Positions 49,790-58,432 of a DNA stretch of 64,000 nucleotides are shown piece after piece; positions within the stretch are counted from its first letter, which is position 1; each line of letters starts with the position of its first letter. The position numbers were made by a program, and so were the translations under genes. Origin of the DNA: Sandaracinaceae bacterium (lineage in GTDB: Bacteria > Myxococcota_A > Polyangia > Polyangiales > Sandaracinaceae); the NCBI GenBank assembly GCA_040218145.1, contig JAVJQK010000050.1, positions 1 through 64,000 on the forward strand, written 5' to 3'. The notes under the pieces are model-generated. The model was not told the DNA's origin, did not search any database, and saw only the letters and a list, made by a program, of their open reading frames with translations.

Positions 49790-50518
49790 TCAACGCGTCG
49801 CGATCACGATCATCGATCCGCCCTGCCCGAACGGCCGGCCGTCGAAGCCGCCGAACGAGGCCTCGAGCTTCAGCCCGGCCTCCTCGAGCAGGCGCTCCAC
49901 CTGCGCGGCGAGCAGATAGCGGTGCGCGATCGTGCCCTCGTGCACCACGTCGCCGCTCGCGTCGTCGACGTACACATAGGTGGCGTCCATGCGCTGCGCC
50001 TCGCGGTCCCAGCTGCTCTTCTCGAAGACGGTCAGCGCGCGCCCGTCGTGGGCGACCTTCGCCACCTCCTCGAGCTGGTCGTCGGGGTAGTCCTCGGGCA
50101 GCGACTCTTCGTGGAAGGCGTCGGCCGCGTAGGCGTCGAAGATGAGCGCGCCCCCGTCCACCAGGTGCGCGCGCGCGGCGGCGAAGCACGCGGCCACCGC
50201 CGCCTCGCTCTCGAGGCAGTAGAGGCCCGTGAACGGGATCAAGACGCGGTCGAAGCGCTCCTCGAGCGAGAACCTGGACATGTCCCCCGCCCGCACGTCG
50301 ACCTCGGGGTGCCGCGATCCCGCCAGCGCGCGCATCCCCGCGTCGCTCTCGAGCGCGACCACCTCGCGCCCCTCCTTCCGGAGCGCGTCCGAGATCCGGC
50401 CCCAGCCCGCGCCCAGCTCCAGCACCCGCTGCCCGGGCTCCGTCACCCGAAGATAGAACTCGACGTCCCCCGGGGCTCCGTCGTGCACGAGCGCGTACAG
50501 CTCAGCGTCGTAGGTCAT
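49790..50518 (-). CDS. Class I SAM-dependent methyltransferase
   Basis: A 242-residue protein from ATG 50518; an in-frame ATG seven codons upstream is the alternative. The SAM-binding fold is clear: VLELGAGWGRISDAL (motif I, residues 33-47), VVALESDAGM (acidic end of beta2) and VRAGDMSRF, then FDRVLIPFTGLYCL (motif post-II). The C-terminal part is beta-rich with an aromatic Tyr pattern. The acceptor is unknown. The 5' side is a long repeat array, so its promoter must lie just upstream, at 50519-50610, or inside the array. Confidence 0.88.
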   Translation of the reverse strand: MTYDAELYALVHDGAPGDVEFYLRVTEPGQRVLELGAGWGRISDALRKEGREVVALESDAGMRALAGSRHPEVDVRAGDMSRFSLEERFDRVLIPFTGLYCLESEAAVAACFAAARAHLVDGGALIFDAYAADAFHEESLPEDYPDDQLEEVAKVAHDGRALTVFEKSSWDREAQRMDATYVYVDDASGDVVHEGTIAHRYLLAAQVERLLEEAGLKLEASFGGFDGRPFGQGGSMIVIATR

Positions 50519-50616
50519 CGCGAGCGAACCATCGCGCATTCGAAGGGGAGCGCAATTGAATCGAGCCGCCTCGTGAGAGGCGGCCCGACGCCACGCAATG
50601 CGCGCGGAGTAGGGGG

Positions 50617-51110
50617 CCCCATTGGCGCTTTGCCCAATGGGGGGAGAGCCAGCGTTCAGGCCCTCCGAGCAGACAAGGCGGCCAGCGAGCGCGAGCCGCG
50701 GGGGCCCCAGCGTCCGGCGCTGGGGTCGGCGTGAGAGCGCGCAGAGCGCGCGACCCGCCGTAGTCGGGAGGGGGTCAAGCAGACAAGGCGGCCAGCTTTC
50801 GCGAAGCGAAAGCGCGAGCCGCAGGGGCCCCAGCGCCCCGTCGCTGGGGTCGGCGACCGAGCGCGCGGAGCGCGCGAATCGCCGTAGTCGGGAGGGGGGG
50901 CCCCATTGGCGCTTAGCCCAATGGGGGGAGGCCCTCCAAGCAGACAAGGCGGCCAGCGAGCGCGAAGCGCGAGCGCGAGCCGCGGGGGCCCAGCGCCCCG
51001 CGCTGGGGTCGGCGTGTGAGCGCGCGGAGCGCGCGAGCCGCCGTAGTCGGGAGGGGGGCCCCATTGGCGCTTCGCCCAATGGGGGGAGGGCCTGCGTTCA
51101 GGCCCTCCAA
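50617..51110. repeat. Three-copy composite palindrome array
   Basis: An array of two elements fills the gap between the methyltransferase gene and a lipoprotein gene. Element B is a 26-base hairpin (CCCCATTGG, an 8-base loop, CCAATGGGG) at 50617-50642, 50901-50926 and 51059-51084. Element A (about 107-121 bases) begins AGCAGACAAGGCGGCCAG and ends GCCGTAGTCGGGAGGG, at 50668-50774, 50778-50898 and 50939-51056; it contains inner stems such as CCCCAGCG/CGCTGGGG. The order is B-A-A-B-A-B. No protein reading frame here looks real. Confidence 0.9.
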
Positions 51111-51123
51111 CAAGAAGAATCTC

Positions 51124-51846
51124 TCAGCGCGCGGCGACCTGAGCGGTCTCGCGGACCTCGACGAGGCGGAGACCGGCGACGAGCTCGCGAACGTGGGCTT
51201 CGCCGAGGAACGACCACACCTGGTAGACGCAGCCCTGACCGCCGACCGTGAGGGTGGCGGCCGCGACGCTCTCGCCTTCGGCCGGCGGCTCGACGCTGAG
51301 GTGGCTGCCGTCCGCGAAGCTGGGCGTCGGCGCGTCGGCCTCGTCCTCTTCCCCGACCAGCTCGTCGGGGCTCATGCTCGTGCCGGCGATCCCGAACACG
51401 CCGCGGCCGCAGCGCGCGCAGCTGTCGCCGTTGGCGGCCATGCCCGGCATGCCGCGGCGATCGAACTCGACCGCCCAGCCGCCCTCGACCAGGCTGGAGA
51501 GGCGGGCGCGGGCGCCGTCGGCGGCCCCGAAGGAGGCGGGCGCGAGCGGAGCGCACTGGGTGCGGTTCTCGGCCCGGGCCCACGCGGTCAGGATCGGCGC
51601 CGGGACTTCATTGGACGCCAGGCGCGCCTCGGCCCACGGGGCCGCGGGCAAGCCGCTCAGGTCGAAGGACGACGCGGCCAGCGTCTCCTCCTCCATCGGC
51701 GCCTCGGAGAGCGCGGCTTCGGTGTCGAGCACCGCGGGCTCGAACGCAAGCGGAGTGGTCGCCGAGGTGGCGGGCGCCGCGCTGGACGCGCAGCCGAACA
51801 ACATCGTCACCGCGCCGAGCGCGGCCAGGATCGAAAACGTACGCAT
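51124..51846 (-). CDS. Predicted lipoprotein, unknown function
   Basis: A 240-residue protein from ATG 51846, chosen because GGGAGGA lies four bases upstream. The signal peptide ends in a lipobox (TMLFGC). The mature N-terminal part is low complexity (Ala, Thr, Pro, Glu). The rest has a CxxC pair (CARCGRG), a later Cys in GGQGCVYQVW and acidic stretches. The last part (VYQVWSFLGEAHVRELVAGL) is hydrophobic and may form a beta-rich domain. No family is recognised. The gene is 120 bases from the TldD homologue, read in the same direction. Confidence 0.75.
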   Translation of the reverse strand: MRTFSILAALGAVTMLFGCASSAAPATSATTPLAFEPAVLDTEAALSEAPMEEETLAASSFDLSGLPAAPWAEARLASNEVPAPILTAWARAENRTQCAPLAPASFGAADGARARLSSLVEGGWAVEFDRRGMPGMAANGDSCARCGRGVFGIAGTSMSPDELVGEEDEADAPTPSFADGSHLSVEPPAEGESVAAATLTVGGQGCVYQVWSFLGEAHVRELVAGLRLVEVRETAQVAAR

Positions 51847-51965
51847 GGAATCCTCCCTGACACGGCACACGCGCGGGTTCGCCCACCCACACGGCCGCTA
51901 TGGGATCCGGATACCGGAGTCGCGAGAGGAAGTGAAAAAAACGGCGAGCGCGATCCGGGGGGCGC

Positions 51966-53591
51966 TCAGGCCCAGGGGATCGAGTACGTGTGCGGCGCGT
52001 GCGGCTGACGCGCGCTCGACTGCAGCTCGAGGCTCTCGACCAGGAGCGAAGGCGAGATCGTGGACACCGGCACCGCGCCGCTCTCCGCGCCGCAGTAGCT
52101 GTTGTCGACCTCCCGACGGGCGCCCACCGCGAGGATGCCGCGCACCGCGTTCAGCGGCGTGCCGACGAAGCTGACGTCGCGCACCGGCACCTCCTTGCCG
52201 TCCGGGTAGACGCGGTTGGCCGCGCGGATGTTGCCGAGGAAGGCCTGGAAGTCGTAGCTCTTGGTCGCCGTCTCTCCGCTGTCGGCGCTGAGCACGTGGA
52301 TGCCGAAGGGCAGCCGCCGCGCCTTCACCTCTTCGATGAGCTGTCGCTTGAGCTCCGCGTCGCCGATGGGGGCCGTGGCCTCGATGACCGTCACGCCCAT
52401 GCGGCTCATGGGTCGCTCGAACGTCTCGTTGCGGGCGTGGCCGTTGCTGCGGTGACGCTTGGCGACGCCCGCGCGCGTCGTCAGGTAGCCGCGGATCACG
52501 CCCTGCTCGACGAGCTCCGCGCGCCGCGTCTCGAGGCCCTCGTCGTCGTGGGTGTAGTGCCCGACCAGCGACTGCCCCTCGTGCTCGGTGAGCGTCGGGT
52601 CGTCGTACATCGAGATCATCTCGGGCAGGAGCTGCGCGCCGAGCGCGTCGCGGAACGTCTGTCCTTCGCCCGAGGAGAGCAGCCGGTTGCCCTCGAGCCG
52701 GTGGCCGAGCGCCTCGTGCATCAGGAGGCCGGCCGGGATCGGATCGAGCAGGACCGGCCCCGAGTACGCGCGCAGCGTCTCGGACGCGGCGATGGCGCGC
52801 ATGCGCTGGAACGCGGCGCGCATCTCCTTCCGGAGCGAGGCCAGCGGAGGCAGATCCCTGGGCGAGCGCCCGAAGTGCGAGATGTTCCACGGGACCGTCA
52901 CTCCGTCCTCGGAGGCCAGGTCGAGCACCGCGGTCAGCTGCCAGAGGGGCTGGCGATCGACGACCACCGCGCCCTCCGTGCTGACGAAGTAGCGCGTCGT
53001 GTGGCGGACCGAGAAGTCGACCTCGCAGCCGTAGACGCCGGGCTCGCGCTTGCCGACCGCGCTCGCGGCGGTGACGTACTTGGTCCACGCGTCGAGGTCG
53101 ATGGTCGGGAAGCGAGGCGTGTGGTGGTGCTCCACCGGGTTCCGCCGCTCGAAGGCGGAGAGGCCCTCGTTCGGGTTGCGATAGTGCAGCGACTCCACGC
53201 GGCGCTCGAGCAGGTCCTCGGCGGCCTCCCGGTAGCGCGCCTCGGTGAGCATCCAGAGCCCGTGGCGCAGCCCGTCGGCGTGGCTGCCGATGGGCAGATG
53301 CGAGTAGCCGTAGCTCTCGGCCTTGTTCGTGTTGTCCCCGAGCCCGCCCTCGCGCACGTGATCGGTGCGGTAGCTCCCGAGGCGCACGTCCGCGAAGCAG
53401 CGCCGAGAGCGGCGGGTCTCCTGGCCGTAGAGCGTGCCGAAGCGGGCGCTGATCCAGTGGTAGTCGACGTCGCGGAGGAGGTAGCTGACGAAGTACGGGC
53501 GGGGCTGCCGAGGCGCCTTCAACTCGTCCTTCGCGCGGTGCGCCTCTTGCTGCAGGAGCTCGACGAGGCGTGCGGTGCGGGTTCTGCTCAT
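51966..53591 (-). CDS. TldD/PmbA-family metalloprotease homologue
   Basis: A 541-residue protein from ATG 53591. The TldD-type zinc motif is HEALGH in LLMHEALGHRLEGNRLL (about residue 293), with the later conserved stretch GVTVIEATAPIGDAELKRQL and a PmbA-like end (TISPSLLVESLEL). TldD and PmbA normally act together to remove peptides, for example in microcin maturation. No second partner gene is in the window. An N-terminal part with YFVSYLLRDVDYHWISARFG is typical of the larger members of the family. It sits next to a FliG-C-like gene, divergently. Confidence 0.88.
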   Translation of the reverse strand: MSRTRTARLVELLQQEAHRAKDELKAPRQPRPYFVSYLLRDVDYHWISARFGTLYGQETRRSRRCFADVRLGSYRTDHVREGGLGDNTNKAESYGYSHLPIGSHADGLRHGLWMLTEARYREAAEDLLERRVESLHYRNPNEGLSAFERRNPVEHHHTPRFPTIDLDAWTKYVTAASAVGKREPGVYGCEVDFSVRHTTRYFVSTEGAVVVDRQPLWQLTAVLDLASEDGVTVPWNISHFGRSPRDLPPLASLRKEMRAAFQRMRAIAASETLRAYSGPVLLDPIPAGLLMHEALGHRLEGNRLLSSGEGQTFRDALGAQLLPEMISMYDDPTLTEHEGQSLVGHYTHDDEGLETRRAELVEQGVIRGYLTTRAGVAKRHRSNGHARNETFERPMSRMGVTVIEATAPIGDAELKRQLIEEVKARRLPFGIHVLSADSGETATKSYDFQAFLGNIRAANRVYPDGKEVPVRDVSFVGTPLNAVRGILAVGARREVDNSYCGAESGAVPVSTISPSLLVESLELQSSARQPHAPHTYSIPWA

Positions 53592-53660
53592 GTGGACCGC
53601 GGAGTATGACGCGGCGCCCCCCTTTCGCACGCGTCGGGTATCCTCCGCGCGGGAGGCATC

Positions 53661-54413
53661 ATGAGCCGGGACAATTTGAAGGGGCTGCTCGACGACATGC
53701 TCGAAGAGAGCGCCACCCAGATCGAGGCGGAGGCGACCCGCGAGCGGGAGGCGCTCGAGACACGGAAGGCCGCGCCCGCGCCGGCGCCGAAGGAGGTCGC
53801 GGCGCTCGAGGCCATCGACGCTCTGACCGGCCTGACGCAGGAGGATCTCCAGAAGGTGCTCGGCGGCGCCGCGCCCGACGACCTGCTCGTCGTGCTCGCC
53901 ACCGCGGACGACGTCTTGCAGCGGCGCATCCTGGGCAACCTCAGCCAAGAGAGCGTGCAGTGGGTGCGACAGAACCTCGAGCACATGGACCACGTCACCG
54001 ACGCCGAGCGCGACGGGGCGCGCGCCAAGGTGCTGAGGGTCGCCAACGCGCTGCTCGCCGACGGTGAGATCAGCGCGCCCGAGCCGGAGGCGATCGGCGC
54101 CGACGAGGCGCCCGGAGCGCAGGAGAAGGGGCTGCGCGATCTCCTGACCGACCTCGTGCGCATCGCCGAGCAGAGCGGCACGGGCGCGCTCGAGCAGCTG
54201 GCGAGCTCGGCCGGCGAGCCCTTGCTCGCGCACGGGCTGACGCTCGTGGCCGAGGGCAAGAAGGGCGACGCGCTCCGCGCCGAGCTCGCGACGCGGCGCG
54301 CCGAGCTCGAGCGGCGCTACGCGCAGCGCCTCGAGTGGATGGGCGAGGCGCTCGTCGCGATCGCCGAGGGGGAGGGCGCGGAGGCCTTCCGCGCGCGCCT
54401 CTTCGAGGCGTGA
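53661..54413 (+). CDS. FliG-C-like domain protein, orphan
   Basis: A 250-residue protein. Residues 35-125 match the C-terminal FliG fold pattern: EDLQKVLGGAAPDDLLVVLA, then DVLQRRILGNLSQESVQWVR and the end part NLEHMDHVTDAERDGARAKV. In FliG this domain contacts stator proteins or the MS ring. Here the remainder is helical, Ala/Glu-rich and probably a coiled-coil region (LRAELATRRAELERRYAQRLEW). The N-terminal part is also short and acidic. No flagellar gene is in the window, so the domain probably serves another role. The family link is a motif reading, not an alignment. Confidence 0.65.
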   Translation: MSRDNLKGLLDDMLEESATQIEAEATREREALETRKAAPAPAPKEVAALEAIDALTGLTQEDLQKVLGGAAPDDLLVVLATADDVLQRRILGNLSQESVQWVRQNLEHMDHVTDAERDGARAKVLRVANALLADGEISAPEPEAIGADEAPGAQEKGLRDLLTDLVRIAEQSGTGALEQLASSAGEPLLAHGLTLVAEGKKGDALRAELATRRAELERRYAQRLEWMGEALVAIAEGEGAEAFRARLFEA

Positions 54414-54419
54414 GGCGCG

Positions 54420-55211
54420 CTACTCGGTCCGCTGGATCACGTGGTAGCCGTACTCGCTCTCCACGGGATCGCTGACCTCACCCACGTCGAGCCGGAAGGC
54501 CGCGCGCTCGAAGGCCGGGACCATCTGTCCGCGCGGGAAGACGCCGAGATCCCCGCCGGGCGGGCCGTTCGGCTCGTCGCTGTACTCCTGGTGGAGCTGC
54601 TCCCAGCGGCTCGGGTCGCCCTGGGCCGAGGCGGAGATGCGGCCGGCGAGCTCGGCCGCCTCCTCCTGGGTGCGCTGCACCTCCGCGCTCGCGCGGGACG
54701 CGCCGACGTAGCTGACCAGGATGTGGCGCGCGCCCACCTCGGTCGGGCCTCGCTCCACCTCGGACGGGTCCGTCTCGCGCACGAAGATCACCCAGCCCAT
54801 CGGCGTCTCGAGTGGGCGGGTGACCTGGCCGACGTCGAGGCGGAAGAGCGCGTTCTCGCCTGACGTGTTCAGGTCGGTCTCCCCCCGCTCGATCAACCGG
54901 ATCGTGTTGCGGTCATCGCGGTCGGGCGGGGTGTCACCGTACTGCGCGACCAGCTCCCGGAAGCTCTGGCTCGAGTCGCGCGCCATGCCGACGAGCATCT
55001 CCGCCCGCTCCCGCGCCGCCTCGCGATCTCGCTCGACGGTCGCCGCGGCGCCCTCCGCGCCGGACCACGCCACGAGCAGCCGGCGCACGCGGATGCGCTC
55101 GGGCTCGTCCGCCTCGGGCGCGGAGGGGCGAGACGACTGACCTTCGGGCGCCCGGATCACACCGGATCCGCACGCCGACAGGAGGAGGAGCGAGACGAGC
55201 CAGAGACGCAT
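54420..55211 (-). CDS. Parvulin-type peptidyl-prolyl isomerase lipoprotein
   Basis: A 263-residue protein with a lipoprotein signal (LVSLLLLSAC). Two rotamase domains follow: a weak first one (LLVAWSG...ELVAQYGDTPPDRD...FRLDVGQVTRPLETPMGWVI) and a clear second one (ARHILVSYVG, QLHQEYSDEPNGPPGGDLG, VFPRGQMVPAFERAAF, DPVESEYGYHVIQR). This is the layout of SurA/PrsA-like folding helpers at the membrane. The first domain has lost part of the usual active surface. It is convergent with the FliG-C-like gene, six bases apart. Confidence 0.9.
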   Translation of the reverse strand: MRLWLVSLLLLSACGSGVIRAPEGQSSRPSAPEADEPERIRVRRLLVAWSGAEGAAATVERDREAARERAEMLVGMARDSSQSFRELVAQYGDTPPDRDDRNTIRLIERGETDLNTSGENALFRLDVGQVTRPLETPMGWVIFVRETDPSEVERGPTEVGARHILVSYVGASRASAEVQRTQEEAAELAGRISASAQGDPSRWEQLHQEYSDEPNGPPGGDLGVFPRGQMVPAFERAAFRLDVGEVSDPVESEYGYHVIQRTE

Positions 55212-55277
55212 GCCGGGCTTCTAGCCAATCCCGCGCGATCCGTCGACAGCGCGGTGCGGGTGAATAGGTGCGCACGC

Positions 55278-56027
55278 ATGCGTGACCGAGACTTCGAGGC
55301 GCTCTGGAGCGACGCGACACCGGGCCCGCCGTTCCGCGCGGCGGAGGTCGAGGGCCTGCCGCCGGCCGCGCGCCGATACTTCACCCACGCGATCGCCGAG
55401 GGGACCCCGCGCGCCTCCGCGGTGCGGCTCTCGATGCGCGGAGAGATCCGCCTGAAGGACGACTGGGAGCCCTTCGAGGCCGAGCAGGTGATCCGCGCGC
55501 ACCGCGGGTTCGTGTGGCGCGCGACGGTCCGCATGAAGGGGATCCCGGTCAAGGGCTCGGACCGCTTCGTCGACGGCCGCGGCGCGGTGCGCTGGAAGCT
55601 GCTCGGGCTCATCCCGGTCGCGCGGGCCGAGGGCCCCGAGATCACGCGCTCGGCCGCGGGGCGCGCGCAGATCGAGGGCGTCTGGCTCCCGTCCGCGCTG
55701 CTCGAGGAGAGCCTGGAGTGGGAGCGCGTCGACGCCACGCACGCCGCGGCGCGCGTTCGGGTCGGCGACCACACCTCGCGGGTCGAGCTGTCGGTCGACG
55801 ACGCGGGCCGGCTCCGCGCCGCCTCCATGCTGCGATGGGGGACCCCGGGCGGCGTCGACGCGCCGCAGGAGCAGGCGCCCTTCGGGTGCGTGGTCGAGGA
55901 CGAGGGCACCTTCGACGGCGTGACGATCCCGACGCTCCTCCGGGTCGGCTGGTACTTCGGGACCGAGCGCTTCGAAGGCGAGGGCGTGTTCTTTCGTTGC
56001 GAGGTGGAGCGGGCGGAGTTTCGCTGA
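55278..56027 (+). CDS. DUF6544/DUF6920-like protein
   Basis: A 249-residue protein from ATG 55278; a GTG eight codons upstream is the alternative. Sequence signs recall a family of uncharacterised beta-rich proteins (LPPAARRYFTHAI, then VRLSMRGEIRLKDDWEPF, FVWRATVRMKGIPVKGSDRFVDGRG, and VWLPSALLEES). No catalytic residues are known. The assignment is from memory of the pattern and not tested by search. It is divergent from the parvulin gene and followed by a lipoprotein gene 40 bases later. Confidence 0.7.
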   Translation: MRDRDFEALWSDATPGPPFRAAEVEGLPPAARRYFTHAIAEGTPRASAVRLSMRGEIRLKDDWEPFEAEQVIRAHRGFVWRATVRMKGIPVKGSDRFVDGRGAVRWKLLGLIPVARAEGPEITRSAAGRAQIEGVWLPSALLEESLEWERVDATHAAARVRVGDHTSRVELSVDDAGRLRAASMLRWGTPGGVDAPQEQAPFGCVVEDEGTFDGVTIPTLLRVGWYFGTERFEGEGVFFRCEVERAEFR

Positions 56028-56067
56028 AAACTTGCCCGCGCGGGCCCGCTGCCCGGAGCTTCGAGGC

Positions 56068-56760
56068 ATGTTGGACCGTCGAACCCTCTGCCTCGTCCTC
56101 GCCTCGCTCACGCTCCTCGCCTGCGGCGAGCCGACCGATCCCGGGCCGAAGTCCCGGCGCAACGACAACCCGATCGAGCGGCGCATGCGGGAGCTGGCGC
56201 CCACCCCCGATCGCGGCGACTCGGAGGATGTCTCGCAGCCGCGCGCGGCCGCGCCCGCCCCGCGCGAGCGAGTCGAGCCGGAGACGCGGATCGAAGAGGT
56301 CGTGGTCACGCGTGAGCCGCTCGCGGAACTGGAGACCTCGACCGAAGAGGCGGCCGCGCCCGCGGCGGAGGTGCCCGCTGCGGAGGTGCCCGCTGCGGAG
56401 GTGAGAGCGTCCTCCTCCATCACCCTCACGCGCGTGGTCGTGGCGCGCGCCATCGAAGATCGCGAGCCCAGCGGCGCCGCGCCCATCCCCGCCGACGCCG
56501 AGCGCGCCTACCTCTTCGTCGAGGCCCGCAACGACGGCGACACCGAGACCTCGCTCGACGTCGAGTGGATCGGGCCGGATGGCACGGTCGGCGAGGCGAT
56601 CGCGCTGCGCGTCCCCGTCGCGTCGCGCTGGCGCACCTGGGCGACCACCTCGCGCGTCCACGGTCAGCCGGGGTGCTGGCGCGTGGTCGTGCGTGAGGGC
56701 GGCGCGGAGCTGCACTCGGCGCGGTTCGACGTCGGCCCGGCGAGCGCGCCCGCGAGTTGA
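56068..56760 (+). CDS. Predicted lipoprotein with DUF2914-like domain
   Basis: A 230-residue protein from ATG 56068. The signal ends in a lipobox (LTLLAC), then comes an acidic Ala/Pro/Glu-rich linker with three near-identical Ala-Ala-Glu-Val-Pro units. The C-terminal domain (about 120-225) has the pattern of DUF2914: VVVARAIEDREPSG, RAYLFVEARN, VEWIGPDG, VPVASRWRTWA and GCWRVVVREGGAEL. The role is unknown. It is co-directional with the NSS transporter, 34 bases apart. Confidence 0.78.
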   Translation: MLDRRTLCLVLASLTLLACGEPTDPGPKSRRNDNPIERRMRELAPTPDRGDSEDVSQPRAAAPAPRERVEPETRIEEVVVTREPLAELETSTEEAAAPAAEVPAAEVPAAEVRASSSITLTRVVVARAIEDREPSGAAPIPADAERAYLFVEARNDGDTETSLDVEWIGPDGTVGEAIALRVPVASRWRTWATTSRVHGQPGCWRVVVREGGAELHSARFDVGPASAPAS

Positions 56761-56794
56761 CAGCCTCTCGGCTCGCGATCTAATCGCGCGGGTG

Positions 56795-58201
56795 ATGAGC
56801 GAGACGCCGCAGACGCGCAGCCAGTGGGGATCCAAGGTGGGCTTCGTGCTCGCCGCCGCCGGGTCCGCGGTCGGCCTCGGCAACCTCTGGAAGTTCCCCT
56901 ACATCACGGGGGAGAACGGCGGCGGCGCCTTCGTCCTCATCTACTTGGTGTGCATCGTCGTGGTCGGCCTGCCGATCATGGTCGCCGAGGTGCTGCTCGG
57001 CAAAGAGACGCAGAAGAGCCCCGTCGGCGCCATCACGTCGCACGCCCCCCACTCCGCGTGGCGCGCGGTCGGCTGGCTCGGGGTCGCGGGCAGCTTCGTG
57101 ATCCTCAGCTACTACAGCGTGGTCGCGGGCTGGGCGATGCACTACGTCGGGCTCGCGCTCGGCGGCGCCTTCACCGACGTGCCGGCCGATCAGATCTCGG
57201 CCATCGAAGGTCGCTTCGGCGCGCTCTACGCGGACCCGCAGCTCAACGTGCTGTGGCACACGGTGTTCATGGCGCTGACCGTCGGCGTGGTCATCGCGGG
57301 CGTCCAGAAGGGCGTCGAGCGGGCCGCGCGCGTGCTGATGCCGTCCCTTCTGCTGATGCTCGGCGGCATCGTCGCCTACGGCAGCACGCTGCCCGGCTTC
57401 GCGCGTGCCTTCGACTTCGTCTTCGGTTTCCACACCGAGAGCCTCACGGGGGCCGGCGTGCTCGAGGCGCTCGGGCACAGCTTCTTCACGCTGAGCGTCG
57501 GCATGGGCGCGATGCTCACCTACGGCAGCTACATGAAGAAGGGCGACGACGTCGTCAGCGCGAGCATGTGGATCAGCGGGCTCGACACCCTGGTCGCGCT
57601 GATGGCGTGCCTCGCGCTCTTCCCGATCACCTTCACCTACGGCATGGAGCCGAGCGCGGGCCCGGGCCTCGTCTTCGTCAACATGCCGACCGCGATGGCC
57701 CAGCTGCCCGGCGGCGGCGTGATGGCGGTGGTCTTCTTCGTGCTCCTGACCTTCGCCGCCCTCACCAGCTCGATCAGCCTGCTCGAGGTGGCCGCGAGCT
57801 ACTTCATCGACGAGCGCGGCTGGTCGCGTCCGCGCGCGGTGCTCTCGATCGGCGCCATCATCTTCGCGGCCGGCATCCCCTCGGCGCTCAGCGGCGGCAC
57901 GGAGCTCTTCGGAGAGGGCTTCGCGGCCATCACCGCGCCGCTGCTCGGCGGCGAGGGGAAGAACTGGTTCGACTTCCTCGACTACCTCGCGAGCAACTGG
58001 ATGCTGCCGCTCGGCGGCCTCGGCATCAGCCTCTTCGTCGCCTGGCGCATGGACCCGGTCCGTCGCCTCGCGGCGCTGAAAGCGGGCAGCCCCCTCGGAC
58101 GCGTCGCCGCCGCCTACGCGGGCTGGCTCTGGACCCTGCGCATCGTCGTCCCCGTCGCGATCGTGCTCGTGATCCTCCACGCCATCGGCGTGCTCGCGTG
58201 A
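56795..58201 (+). CDS. Neurotransmitter:sodium symporter (NSS) family transporter
   Basis: A 468-residue membrane protein of the LeuT/NSS family, which takes up amino acids or amines with sodium. Helix 1 carries VGFVLAAAGSAVGLGNLWKF, with the unwound GSAVGLGN loop and the PYITGENGGGAF start of helix 2. Further helices follow to about 450, giving about 11-12 segments. The motif with GMGAMLTYGSYM in helix 6 is typical. The amino acid is not fixed by sequence. ATG 56795 was chosen; upstream in-frame residues are coded by the lipoprotein gene region. Confidence 0.93.
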   Translation: MSETPQTRSQWGSKVGFVLAAAGSAVGLGNLWKFPYITGENGGGAFVLIYLVCIVVVGLPIMVAEVLLGKETQKSPVGAITSHAPHSAWRAVGWLGVAGSFVILSYYSVVAGWAMHYVGLALGGAFTDVPADQISAIEGRFGALYADPQLNVLWHTVFMALTVGVVIAGVQKGVERAARVLMPSLLLMLGGIVAYGSTLPGFARAFDFVFGFHTESLTGAGVLEALGHSFFTLSVGMGAMLTYGSYMKKGDDVVSASMWISGLDTLVALMACLALFPITFTYGMEPSAGPGLVFVNMPTAMAQLPGGGVMAVVFFVLLTFAALTSSISLLEVAASYFIDERGWSRPRAVLSIGAIIFAAGIPSALSGGTELFGEGFAAITAPLLGGEGKNWFDFLDYLASNWMLPLGGLGISLFVAWRMDPVRRLAALKAGSPLGRVAAAYAGWLWTLRIVVPVAIVLVILHAIGVLA

Positions 58202-58283
58202 CTGCGAGCATCCCTGAACGAGGGGACCAGCCCGAGGCTATGGGGACGGTGTTCGGTTGTTAACTTGTGCTCTGAAATCTGTG

Positions 58284-58305
58284 CATACCCGCGAACGTGG
58301 GTATG
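58284..58305. other. Inverted repeat CATACCCGC-GAAC-GTGGGTATG
   Basis: A 9-bp stem with one G-T wobble and a four-base loop, 83 bases after the NSS stop and 128 before the next gene. It has no T tract on the plus strand. It could be a weak terminator or a protein-binding site. The rest of 58202-58432 has lower GC than usual here and no gene. Confidence 0.45.
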
Positions 58306-58432
58306 TTCGATGGCACGGAGAAGTTGTCGGCTCTTCGGACGGAGTTGCGAACGGGAAGGCTCTGGGCGATGAAGCTTACATGCCTTGCTTTCCTTCGGTC
58401 CGCGCACGTCGTCTTCTCTCCCGGAGTCCGTC

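Noticed and set aside
50617-51110. CRISPR array or tRNA/rRNA cluster
   Set aside because: Units are about 26 and 110 bases, nearly identical throughout, without short repeat/unique spacer alternation, cas genes or tRNA structure.
50622-51251. Plus-strand reading frame across the palindrome array
   Set aside because: The residues only reflect the repeated DNA, with no independent domain, and its end runs antisense to the lipoprotein gene.
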